Below, one piece after another: positions 53,163-60,968 of a DNA stretch of 64,000 nucleotides; the first letter of the stretch is position 1; each line of letters opens with the position of its first letter. Below the pieces are notes generated by a model that searched no databases, was not told where the DNA came from, and saw only the letters and a list, made by a program, of their open reading frames with translations. The stretch comes from Phycisphaerales bacterium (lineage in GTDB: Bacteria > Planctomycetota > Phycisphaerae > Phycisphaerales > UBA1924), in NCBI GenBank assembly GCA_016709445.1, contig JADJMV010000025.1, forward strand, positions 1-64,000, in the 5' to 3' direction. A program made the position numbers and the translations under genes.

Positions 53163-54551
53163 ATGCGAAGACCATTCCACAACATCCTCGAGGCGATCGG
53201 CGATACGCCGCTGGTCCGGCTGAACAAGGTTGTGGCCCCCGGCTCGGCCGAGGTGTGGGTCAAGTGCGAGTTCTTGAACCCCGCGGGGAGCATCAAGGAC
53301 CGGATGGCCCTCTATATCGTGGAGGAGGCCGAGCGCCGGGGGTGGCTCAAGCCGGGCGGCACCATCGTGGAGAACACGTCGGGCAACACCGGCCTGGGCC
53401 TGGCGATGGCGGCCGCGGTGAAGGGGTACAAGTGCATCTTCACCATGCCCGACAAGATGAGCCTCGAGAAGGTGAACATGCTCAAGGGGTTCGGGGCGCA
53501 GGTGGTGATCACGCCGACGGATGTGCCTGGTGACAGCCCGGAGCACTACGTGCAGACGGCCAAGCGGCTGGCGAAGGAGACGCCGGGCGGGTTCTACGTG
53601 AACCAGTACCACACCGAGCTGAACATCGACGCCCACTTCCGGAGCACGGGGCCGGAGATCTGGGAGCAGACGGGGGGCGAGTTCGACGCGTTCGTGGCGG
53701 GCGTCGGGACGGGCGGCACGATCTCCGGCGTCGGGCGCTACATCAAGAAGATGAACGCCGAGCAGGGCAAGTCGATCCGCGTCGTCGGGGTGGACCCGAT
53801 CGGGAGCGTGCACTACAGCCTGTTCTACACGGGCATCCCGGGCGAGGCGAGCGTGTACAAGGTCGAGGGGATCGGCGACGACATCGTGTGCGACGCGTTC
53901 GATCTCAAGGCGGTCGACGAGATCCGGCAGGTGGACGACCGCCAGTGCTTCACGATGGCCCGGAGGCTGACGCGCGAGGAGGGGCTCTTCTGCGGCGGCT
54001 CGTCGGGCGGGATCGCCCACGTCGCGGCCTCGCTGGCCAAGGAGATGGGGCCGGGCAAAAAGGTCGTGTGTGTGCTGCCCGACCACGGCTCGCGGTACAT
54101 CAGCAAGTACCTCTCGGACTCGTGGATGCAGGACTATGGGTTTATGGAGCCGGACCGGCAGCTCGGGCTGGTGGAGGACGTGCTCCACGTCGAGCACCCG
54201 CCGGTGGTCACGGCCACGCCTGAGACGCCCCTGCGGGAGATCGTGCACATCTTCCGCAAGCATGGGGTGAGCCAGGTGCCGCTGGTGAACGGGAGCGGCA
54301 AGCCGGAGCAGATCGTGCACGAGGTGGATCTGCTGCGGGCGCTGCAGTCGGGCGAGATCTCGATGGACGCGCCGGCGAGCAAGGTCGCGGCCAGGGTGGG
54401 TGGGCTCATCTACCCCAAGGCGAGGGTGGAAGAGCTGTACGCGATCTTCGCCAAGGACCAGGTGGCGATCGTGGTCGATGGGCCGCGGATCGTGGGGATT
54501 GTGTCGCAGATCGACCTGATCGACTATCTGTCGCGGAAGACTGGATCGTGA
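53163..54551 (+). CDS. Cystathionine beta-synthase with tandem CBS domains
   Basis: This 462-residue PLP enzyme condenses homocysteine with serine to cystathionine, the first step of reverse transsulfuration. The catalytic part (about 1-320) shows FLNPAGSIKDRMALYIVEEA (PLP lysine), ENTSGNTGLGLAMAAAVKGY and GTGGTISGVGRYIKKMN. A pair of CBS domains follows (about 345-460, VVTATPETPLREIVHIFRKH and PKARVEELYAIFAKDQVAIV), which could bind SAM or adenine nucleotides for regulation. The ATG at 53163 has GGGAGG upstream. The gamma-lyase gene starts 115 bases after its stop, with an inverted-repeat element between. A cysteine synthase with CBS domains is an alternative; the gene pair favours CBS. Confidence 0.88.
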   Translation: MRRPFHNILEAIGDTPLVRLNKVVAPGSAEVWVKCEFLNPAGSIKDRMALYIVEEAERRGWLKPGGTIVENTSGNTGLGLAMAAAVKGYKCIFTMPDKMSLEKVNMLKGFGAQVVITPTDVPGDSPEHYVQTAKRLAKETPGGFYVNQYHTELNIDAHFRSTGPEIWEQTGGEFDAFVAGVGTGGTISGVGRYIKKMNAEQGKSIRVVGVDPIGSVHYSLFYTGIPGEASVYKVEGIGDDIVCDAFDLKAVDEIRQVDDRQCFTMARRLTREEGLFCGGSSGGIAHVAASLAKEMGPGKKVVCVLPDHGSRYISKYLSDSWMQDYGFMEPDRQLGLVEDVLHVEHPPVVTATPETPLREIVHIFRKHGVSQVPLVNGSGKPEQIVHEVDLLRALQSGEISMDAPASKVAARVGGLIYPKARVEELYAIFAKDQVAIVVDGPRIVGIVSQIDLIDYLSRKTGS

Positions 54552-54560
54552 AGGCAATTC

Positions 54561-54647
54561 ACCGCAGAGGACGCCGAGTTCCGGTGAGTGAAAGGCAGGG
54601 GCCGCGTTCTTTGCTTCGAGTCTGCGCAACTCTGCGTCCTCTGCGGT
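54561..54647. repeat. Inverted-repeat element with GA-rich arms
   Basis: Twenty-base arms ACCGCAGAGGACGCCGAGTT at 54561-54580 and its inverse at 54628-54647 differ at one position. The 47-base centre has no open frame. The element occupies most of the gap between the cystathionine beta-synthase stop (54551) and the gamma-lyase start (54666) and ends just before the gamma-lyase ribosome binding site. It is related in arm sequence to the element at 55832-55863 and in design to 21281-21410. Confidence 0.75.
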
Positions 54648-54665
54648 AAGAAGAAGGAATCGTGC

Positions 54666-55820
54666 ATGAGTGCTGAGACATCCCGATTCGCCACCCGCGC
54701 GATCCATGCCGGGCAGCAGCCCGACCCCGCGACGGGGGCGATCATGACGCCGATCTACCAGACGGCGACATACGCCCAGAAGTCGCCCGGCAAGTTCGTC
54801 GAGGACTTCGACTACTCGCGCTCGAGCAACCCGACGCGGAAGGCGCTGGAGGCCAACCTCGCCTCGCTCGAGGGCGGGAAGTTCGGGCTGTGCTTCGGCT
54901 CGGGGTGCGGGGCGATGGATTGCGTGCTGCACCAGCTGAGCCCGGGCGACGAGGTCATCCTGTGCGATGACGTCTACGGGGGGACGAACCGGCTCTTCAA
55001 CCGGGTGTACGACCGGCACGGGATCAAGGTGGTGCTGGTGGATCTGACGGACCTGGCGGGCACGGAGAAGGCGTTCACGGCGAAGACGAGGCTCGTCTGG
55101 CTCGAGACGCCGACGAACCCGATGCTCAAGGTGATCGATATCGCGGCGATCTCGCGCCTGTGCAAGGCCCGGGGCGCCTGGCTGGCGGTGGACAACACCT
55201 TCGCGACGCCGGTGCTGCAGAACCCGCTGGCGCTGGGGGCCGACATCGTCTGCCACAGCTCGACCAAGTACATCGGCGGGCACTCGGACGTGGTGGGCGG
55301 GGCGCTGATCACCAAGGACGAGGCCATCCACGAGAAGCTCAAGTTTGTGCAGAACTCGGTGGGGGCGGTGCCGGGGCCGATGGACTGCTTCCTCTTGCTG
55401 CGCTCGACCAAGACCATCCACGTCCGCGTCGAGCGGCACTGCGAGAACGCGATGAAGATCGCGCGGCACCTGGAGGCGCACAAGCGCTTCACGCGCGTGA
55501 TCTATCCCGGCCTGGAGAGCCACCCCCAGCACGCGGTCGCGAAGAAGCAGATGTGCAAGTTCGGCGGGATGATCACGGCCGAGATGGACGGCGGGCTGGA
55601 GGATGCGCGGCGGTTCCTCGAGCGGCTCAAGATCTTCTCGATCGCCGAGAGCCTGGGCGGCGTCGAGAGCCTGATCGAGAGCCCGGCGATCATGACGCAC
55701 GCGAGCGTGCCGCCGGAGCAGCGGGCCAAGCTCGGGATCACCGACGGCCTGGTGCGATTCAGCGTGGGGATCGAGGATGTGGAGGACTTGATCGGGGATA
55801 TGGAGCAGGCGCTGGGGTGA
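54666..55820 (+). CDS. Cystathionine gamma-lyase/synthase-like PLP enzyme
   Basis: This 384-residue PLP enzyme of the Cys/Met family probably cleaves cystathionine to cysteine, completing reverse transsulfuration with the upstream beta-synthase. TRAIHAGQQPDPATGAIMTP opens the protein, SRSSNPTRKALEANLASLEG follows, and the PLP lysine is in CHSSTKYIGGHSDVVGGALI. LGGVESLIESPAIMTHASVP and the ending are standard. It lacks the cysteine-rich tail of the homologue at 5161-6417, and the two share clear overall similarity, so they are paralogues with different roles. The ATG at 54666 has AAGGAA upstream. Lyase versus synthase activity is inferred from context. Confidence 0.87.
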   Translation: MSAETSRFATRAIHAGQQPDPATGAIMTPIYQTATYAQKSPGKFVEDFDYSRSSNPTRKALEANLASLEGGKFGLCFGSGCGAMDCVLHQLSPGDEVILCDDVYGGTNRLFNRVYDRHGIKVVLVDLTDLAGTEKAFTAKTRLVWLETPTNPMLKVIDIAAISRLCKARGAWLAVDNTFATPVLQNPLALGADIVCHSSTKYIGGHSDVVGGALITKDEAIHEKLKFVQNSVGAVPGPMDCFLLLRSTKTIHVRVERHCENAMKIARHLEAHKRFTRVIYPGLESHPQHAVAKKQMCKFGGMITAEMDGGLEDARRFLERLKIFSIAESLGGVESLIESPAIMTHASVPPEQRAKLGITDGLVRFSVGIEDVEDLIGDMEQALG

Positions 55821-55831
55821 GGGGGGACTCA

Positions 55832-55863
55832 CCACGGAGGACGCGGAGTTTCACGGAGGAAGG
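55832..55863 (+). repeat. Single arm of the GA-rich element
   Basis: CCACGGAGGACGCGGAGTTT, then CACGGAGGAAGG, starts 12 bases after the gamma-lyase stop. It resembles the arm of the element at 54561-54580. Only one arm is clear; a weak inverse (CGTGAAACGCGG) follows at about 55888. It may be a partial copy. Confidence 0.55.
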
Positions 55864-55929
55864 CAGAGAAGTGAACCGGCCAACGCGGGGCGTGAAACGC
55901 GGCACCCTGACCGAATCGTCGCTCCAAAC

Positions 55930-56496
55930 CTACGGTGCACCGTACGCGCGAGCCTGTTCATCGATCTGTCTTTGGAAGGCATTCAGTGTGAGTCCAAGGA
56001 CGATCATTGAGCCGACCAACAGAACGACGAGGCTGACTGACAGGCGTATGGTGTAGCGCAGCGGGCCGTACGCCAGCCATCGACGTCGGACGATGGCGAT
56101 CGTCAGGATGCTCGCTCCCATGAGCATGCAAGTTCCAACGGCCGCGCCAACCGCCCAAAGACCGTCTCGGGTTTGGGTCGGAAGGGTTCCGGGCCCTAGT
56201 TGCGCCACAAGGGTTCCTGCGAAGAGCAGCACTGCGCACCTCGGCAATGGGCTCCACCCGAGAAAGCCAAGAGCGAGTGGCAATGATCGGCGCCGCGGAG
56301 ATCCGGCGCCCCACTTGCCGAGCCGCCATGCCGAATCGATGAACAGTCCGCATTCGGGGCACGGTCGATCGGCCAGGACCTTGACGTCGTAGCCGCAGCG
56401 GGGGCAGAGGATCTTGCGCTCGCGGTGTTCCTTCTCGCGGCGATCGCGGACCGTGACGCGGTCTCGGTTCCACTTGTCGCGCATCCACCGGACCAT
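55930..56496 (-). CDS. Zinc-ribbon membrane protein of unknown function
   Basis: This 188-residue protein has a strongly charged start (DKWNRDRVTVRDRREKEH), then a zinc ribbon with CPRCGYDVKVLADRPCPECG (two CxxC pairs). Three or so transmembrane helices follow, including LWAVGAAVGTCMLMGASILT and LSVSLVVLLVGSMIVLGLTL. Ribbon-plus-membrane proteins of this build are common and mostly uncharacterised in Phycisphaerae. It may be a membrane-tethered nucleic-acid- or protein-interaction module. The ATG at 56496 lies before the basic segment. It is divergent from dinB; the inverted-repeat element at 56533 sits between them. Confidence 0.72.
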   Translation of the reverse strand: MVRWMRDKWNRDRVTVRDRREKEHRERKILCPRCGYDVKVLADRPCPECGLFIDSAWRLGKWGAGSPRRRSLPLALGFLGWSPLPRCAVLLFAGTLVAQLGPGTLPTQTRDGLWAVGAAVGTCMLMGASILTIAIVRRRWLAYGPLRYTIRLSVSLVVLLVGSMIVLGLTLNAFQRQIDEQARAYGAP

Positions 56497-56532
56497 GGTG
56501 GATGGTACCGGGAGTCGTGTTGTGTTCCGTAT

Positions 56533-56632
56533 TGTGGTGCAGGCTTCCAGCCTGCACGGCTCCCGGGAGCTGCGCTCAACCGGAAGCCCGCACGCGATCT
56601 CGAATCCGTGCAGGCTGGAAGCCCGCACCACA
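56533..56632. repeat. 100-base inverted-repeat element with self-palindromic arms
   Basis: A 27-base arm at 56533-56559 contains GCAGGCT, TCC, AGCCTGC. It is inverted at 56606-56632 with one mismatch, and the centre has a further palindrome (GCTCCCGGGAGC). Each arm can fold alone and both can pair together, giving alternative structures. It sits between the divergent zinc-ribbon protein and dinB starts. No open frame is present, and no coding or insertion-sequence features are seen. Confidence 0.75.
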
Positions 56633-56707
56633 ACCCGCACCACAAGGGGAAGGCGGGCTCCCCTGCCACCGAGGGATTTGTTCGGGAACGGTGCGAATAA
56701 TCCCGGC

Positions 56708-57880
56708 ATGCAGCCGCGGGCCATACTCCACGTCGACATGGACGCGTTCTTCGCGTCGGTGGAGCAGCGGGACAACCCCGAGCTGCGGGGCAAGCCGGTG
56801 TTGGTGGGGGGTACGAGCCAGCGGGGGGTGGTGGCGGCCGCGAGCTACGAGGCCAGGGTGTTCGGGTGCCGCAGCGCGATGCCCTCCGCCGTCGCCAAGC
56901 GCCTGTGCCCGCAGGCGATCTTCGTGAAGGGGCGGCACGAGCGGTATCGGGAGGTGTCGGACCAGGTCTTCGAGATCTTCGAGGGCTTCACGCCGCTGGT
57001 CGAGCCACTCTCGATCGACGAGGCGTTTCTGGATGTGACGGGCTCGCGCCATCTGCTCGGGAGCGAGGTCGAGATCGCGGCCGCCATCCGGGCGCGGGTC
57101 CGGGAGAAGACGGGTCTGACGGCGTCGGTGGGCGTGGCGGCCAACAAGTTCCTCGCCAAGCTCGCCAGCGACATGCACAAGCCCGACGGGCTGACGGTGA
57201 TCGAGCCGGGGCGGGTGCACGAGATCCTTGATCCCCTGCCGATCGGGCGGATGTGGGGCGTGGGCCCCGCCGCCGAGAAACGCCTGCACCGACTGGGGGT
57301 GCGGACGTTCGCGCAGCTCCGGGCGCTCGAGCCCTCGACGCTCGCGGGCGCGCTGGGCTCGTGGGGCGAGCGGGCGGGGCGGCTGGCGCGGGGCGAGGAC
57401 GACCGGCCCGTGGTCCCCGACCACGAGGCCAAGAGCGTCGGGCACGAGACGACGTTCTTTGAGAACCTGGCCGACCCCGACGATGTGCGCGCGGTGCTCC
57501 TGCATCTCACCGAGGACACAGCGCGGCGGCTGCGACGCAAGGGCCGGCGGGCGCGGACCGTGACGTGCAAGATCCGGTACGGCGATTTCGAGACGATCAC
57601 GCGCTCGCGCTCGCTCGAGGCGGCCACGAGCACGACGAGCGAGCTCTGGACGGCGGCACGGGGGATCTTCGATGCGTGGGCGGGCGCGAGCTTTCAGCCG
57701 GTGCGCCTCATCGGTGTCTCGACCAGCGGGCTCTCTGAGGGGGAGGGGGCGCAGCTCTCGCTGTTCGCGGAGCCGGAGGTCGAGCGGCAACGGGCGTTGG
57801 ACGCCGCGAGCGACGCGGTCAGCGCGAAGTTTGGGAAGGGCGCGATCCGCCGGGCGCGGGCGATCGACCGGGGCGAGTAG
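56708..57880 (+). CDS. dinB: DNA polymerase IV (Y family)
   Basis: This 390-residue error-prone translesion polymerase has ILHVDMDAFFASVEQRDNPE (first metal-binding aspartates), the central SIDEAFLDVTGS (catalytic Asp-Glu) and SVGVAANKFLAKLASDMHKP from the palm and fingers. GRMWGVGPAAEKRLHRLGVR is the helix-hairpin-helix thumb. A little-finger domain and a clamp-binding peptide QLSLF near residue 357 complete it. The ATG at 56708 is chosen on family alignment. No SOS box is visible by eye just upstream, though this was not tested. It stands alone after the inverted-repeat element. Confidence 0.95.
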   Translation: MQPRAILHVDMDAFFASVEQRDNPELRGKPVLVGGTSQRGVVAAASYEARVFGCRSAMPSAVAKRLCPQAIFVKGRHERYREVSDQVFEIFEGFTPLVEPLSIDEAFLDVTGSRHLLGSEVEIAAAIRARVREKTGLTASVGVAANKFLAKLASDMHKPDGLTVIEPGRVHEILDPLPIGRMWGVGPAAEKRLHRLGVRTFAQLRALEPSTLAGALGSWGERAGRLARGEDDRPVVPDHEAKSVGHETTFFENLADPDDVRAVLLHLTEDTARRLRRKGRRARTVTCKIRYGDFETITRSRSLEAATSTTSELWTAARGIFDAWAGASFQPVRLIGVSTSGLSEGEGAQLSLFAEPEVERQRALDAASDAVSAKFGKGAIRRARAIDRGE

Positions 57881-58180
57881 CGCCGCGCCGGGGTGCATCC
57901 GGCCGGCCATCGGGGGCGAAGCCGGACCCGAGGGAACGTGCGTGGCGGCGGCAATTCATGAGTAGTGTATCGACATATCGCGAATTAGCACCGGACCGAG
58001 CGGTTTGCCCGCCGCGAGCGAAATCGAGTGGAGTGCGTGGATCTCCGCCAGAAAAAGACACGGAGCGGGCTATCCTCTTCTCCCTCAAACGGCGGGTCGT
58101 TCTGTTCCGCTGTCGGTTTCATGACAACCGAAGCTTCGAGGCAGCGCCTGGATCGGGTTCCAGTGCGAAGGAGGCGGTCG
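57881..58180. other. Intergenic region before mscL, no gene recognised
   Basis: This 300-base gap includes an AT-richer section near 57955-58000 (GTATCGACATATCGCGAATT) that could hold the mscL promoter. No frame is supported as a gene and no strong hairpin is evident. Confidence 0.45.
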
Positions 58181-58615
58181 ATGGGCTTCATGAAGGAATT
58201 CCGTGAGTTTGCCCTCAAGGGCAACGTGGTGGACATGGCGGTGGGCATCGTCATCGGCGCCGCCTTCAGCGGCATCGTCAAGACGCTCGTCGATAAGGTC
58301 ATGATGCCGCCGCTCGGGTTGCTGATGGGAGGCATGGACTTCGCGGACAAGAAGCTCGTGCTGAAGGATGCCGTCGAGGCATCTGGGTCGGTCGCGGCGA
58401 AGCCCGAAGTCGCGATCTTTTACGGCGAGTTCATCAACTCGGTGATCAACTTTGCGATTGTTGCATTCGCGTTGTTCATCGTAATCAAGGCGATGAACAC
58501 CGCGAAGAAGCGGTTCGAACGGCAGCAGGCCGCCGCGCCGTCGGCGCCCCCGGCCCCGTCCCAGGACGTCGTGTTGCTGACCGAGATTCGGGACCTGTTG
58601 AAGACCCGCGGCTAA
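58181..58615 (+). CDS. mscL: Large-conductance mechanosensitive channel
   Basis: This 144-residue pentameric channel opens at high membrane tension to release osmolytes. The N-terminal MGFMKEFREFALKGNVVDMA is the family signature. Helix one follows (VGIVIGAAFSGIVKTLVDKV), then the periplasmic loop and helix two (FGEFINSVINFAIVAFALF-like GEFINSVINFAIVAFALFIV). The cytoplasmic helix carries the usual LLTEIRDLL. The ATG at 58181 has AAGGAGG with good spacing, so an in-frame upstream extension is not used. It is a single gene. Confidence 0.96.
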   Translation: MGFMKEFREFALKGNVVDMAVGIVIGAAFSGIVKTLVDKVMMPPLGLLMGGMDFADKKLVLKDAVEASGSVAAKPEVAIFYGEFINSVINFAIVAFALFIVIKAMNTAKKRFERQQAAAPSAPPAPSQDVVLLTEIRDLLKTRG

Positions 58616-58899
58616 GAGCCCGCTGTTCGGGGGCGTTGTTGGAAGAATGCACCGCTTCGGGAGTCTCGGGCCACACGGGGGCGGTATTATTGGGCGACGC
58701 CGTTCCTGCGCTGTGGGGCGGCGATCCGGCCCCGCATTCTGGCGACGGCCATGCAGTAGCGCACCCAGGGATGGGGGCGCATGGAGGAGGAAGGGAGAAC
58801 TCATCACGAGTCTTCCGGCCTCGGACGGATCGAGAGAGAGCAACCTAGCCCGGTTCGGCCGGGATCGTCCTCATTGATGCCACTGATTGGAGTGCACAC
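58616..58899. other. Intergenic region before the DUF11 lipoprotein
   Basis: This 284-base gap has no supported frame. It is mixed in composition, with GGCGGTATTATTGGGCGACG near 58680. GGAGTGCACAC before 58900 is the ribosome binding site of the lipoprotein. Confidence 0.4.
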
Positions 58900-60557
58900 A
58901 TGAACGTTCGAAATTGGATGAAGCACACGGTGAGCGTCGCGGCGCTCGCCACGTTGATGGCGACCGGGGCGTGTAGCTCCGATGGTGGCCACACGACGGG
59001 CAATGACTACCGCACCGGCGTCTGGCAGTACGGGAGCGTGGAAGGCTACCGCTCCGCTCCGGCCCCGCCCCCGTCGCGGAGAAGCCCGCGGAGAAGCCGG
59101 CCGAGAGGCCCGCGCCGCGTCAGGCCACCGGCCCCTGCGCCCCCTCTGTCGGCGCGGATCAGACCGTGTCGAGCCAGGCGTTCCCGACCGGCGAACTCGC
59201 GTCCAGCGCGATCGCGGTCTACACGATCATGCCCAAGGAAGTCCGCCGCGGCCAGCCCTACGACTACCAGCTCGTGGTCTGCAACCTCACCAATGGTGAG
59301 CTGCAGAACGTGGTGGTGACCAGCGAGAACACCAACAACCTCGAGATGGTCAGCTCCGATCCGGCCGCCAGCAAGGGCGCCGACGGCAGCGCCCAGTGGG
59401 TGCTCGGCGCCCTGGCCCCCCGCGACAGCGAGACCATCACCGTGACCGGCAAGGCCGGCGCGACCGGCGTCAGCTCCAACTGCGTCGCCGTTTCGTACAA
59501 CAACTTCCTCTGCGCCGAGACCAAGGTCGTCGAGCCGGCCCTCGCCCTCAAGAAGACCGCGACCCCCGAGGTCATGCTCTGTGACCCGATCCAGATCACC
59601 TACGTGGTCACCAACTCCGGCACCGGCTCCTGCAGCGATGTGAAGGTCACCGACAAGCTGCCCGACGGCCTGACGACGGCCGACGGACAGTCCAACGTCG
59701 CCTTCAACGCCGGCACCCTCGCCGCCGGGCAGTCCAAGGAGTTCAAGGTCAACGCCAAGGCCACCAAGACCGGCCGCTTCAGCTCCGCGGCCTCGGCCAC
59801 CAGCTCCTGCGGCGCCGACGCGAACGCCGCGGCCGTCACGACCATCGTCCGCCAGCCCAAGCTCGCCATCAAGGCTCAGTGCAGCGAGCGGGTCTTCCTC
59901 GGGCGCAACGTCACCTTCACCTTCGACCTCACCAACTCGGGTGACGCCGCCTGCAACAGCACCGTGATCTCGGCGCCCGTGCCGAGCGGCTCGACCTTTG
60001 TCAGCGCCGACAACGGTGGCCAGCTGACCGGCAACACCGTCGTCTGGAACGTCGGCACCGTGACCGCCGAGGGCGGCAAGCGGACCGTGAGCATGACCGT
60101 CGCCCCGCAGGGCATCGGCACGCTCCGCGGCGCCGCCACCGCCGAGTGCGCCTGCGCCGCGCAGGTTGCCGACGGATGCGAGACCAAGGTCGAGGGCATC
60201 CCGGCCATCCTGCTCGAGGTGGTCGATACCACCGACCCGATCCCCGTCGGTGAGGATGTCACCTACGTCATCACCGTGACCAACCAGGGCTCGGCCACCG
60301 GCACCGGCATCCGCATCGTCTGCGAGCTGCCCGCCGAGGAGACCTTCACCTCCGCCGGCGGCGCCACCTCCGGCAGCCTCAGCGGCCGGACCGTGACCTT
60401 CGCCCCGCTCGCCGCCCTGCCGCCCAAGGCCCGGGCCGAGTTCCGCATCACCGTCAAGGCGAACGCCGCGGGCGACGTCCGCTTCAAGACCTCGATGACC
60501 TCCGACCAGTTCAAGAACCCGGTCGAGGAGACCGAGTCGACGAACCTCTACAAGTAA
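58900..60557 (+). CDS. DUF11-repeat, cysteine-rich surface lipoprotein, frameshifted
   Basis: This exported protein of about 550 residues starts with a lipoprotein signal ending in lipobox ATGAC. After a short spacer the frame breaks at a C-run near 59070. It resumes in a Pro/Ala/Glu-rich linker (VAEKPAEKPAERPAPRQATG). Four or more DUF11 modules follow, e.g. QPYDYQLVVCNLTNGELQNV, PIQITYVVTNSGTGSCSDVK, RNVTFTFDLTNSGDAACNST and EDVTYVITVTNQGSATGTGI. Paired cysteines between modules suggest disulphide cross-linking, as in the chlamydial OmcB envelope protein, to which DUF11 proteins are related. A structural envelope role is likely. A strong terminator follows at 60598. Confidence 0.84.
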
Positions 60558-60597
60558 TCACCCGGCGTTCCGACGCCGCGGGTTGATCAAATGCGAC

Positions 60598-60632
60598 GCG
60601 GGCCCGGAGCAATCCGGGCCCGCGCTCTTTTT
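60598..60632 (+). terminator. Intrinsic terminator after the DUF11 gene
   Basis: A perfect ten-base stem GCGGGCCCGG/CCGGGCCCGC with a six-base loop is followed by GCTCTTTTTCC. It lies 40 bases after the stop of the DUF11 lipoprotein gene. Confidence 0.85.
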
Positions 60633-60654
60633 CCGCTCCCCGGGGGACGCCGGA

Positions 60655-60954
60655 TCACAGACCCAGGCGCGCGCAGGCATCGGACGCGCCGATCCCGACC
60701 ACGCGGAGCAGTTTCTCCGGCGAGGTGTGCCCCGAGGCCACCTCGACGTCCCGCGGTCTCAGCCCCAGCGCCCCCGCCACCAGGGCGCAGATCGCCCGGT
60801 TCGCCTTGCCCCCTTCGGGCGGAGCGCTCACACGGATCTTGAGGCGATCGCCCAGCACGCCCGCGATCGCGTCGCGGCTGGCGCCGGGCACCGCCTTGAC
60901 GCGGAGGACCACCGCGCCCTGGCCGTCGACGGAGATGGGGGATTCGTCGGGCAT
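60655..60954 (-). CDS. DUF167-family (YggU-like) protein
   Basis: This small protein of 99 residues has the DUF167/UPF0235 fold. VVLRVKAVPGASRDAIAGVL, the conserved RLKIRVSAPPEGGKANRAIC and VEVASGHTSPEKLLRVVGIG cover the whole domain. The biochemical role of the family is unknown, although the fold is widely conserved. The ATG at 60954 gives the expected length. The methyltransferase gene on the same strand ends at 60969, just 14 bases upstream of this start, so the two are probably co-transcribed. Confidence 0.92.
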   Translation of the reverse strand: MPDESPISVDGQGAVVLRVKAVPGASRDAIAGVLGDRLKIRVSAPPEGGKANRAICALVAGALGLRPRDVEVASGHTSPEKLLRVVGIGASDACARLGL

Positions 60955-60968
60955 CGCGCCTCGCGCGT

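Noticed and set aside
52953..55835. A very long minus-strand frame over the CBS and gamma-lyase genes.
   Set aside because: It is a shadow of two well-defined plus-strand genes; only its last part (52431-52949) is a real gene.
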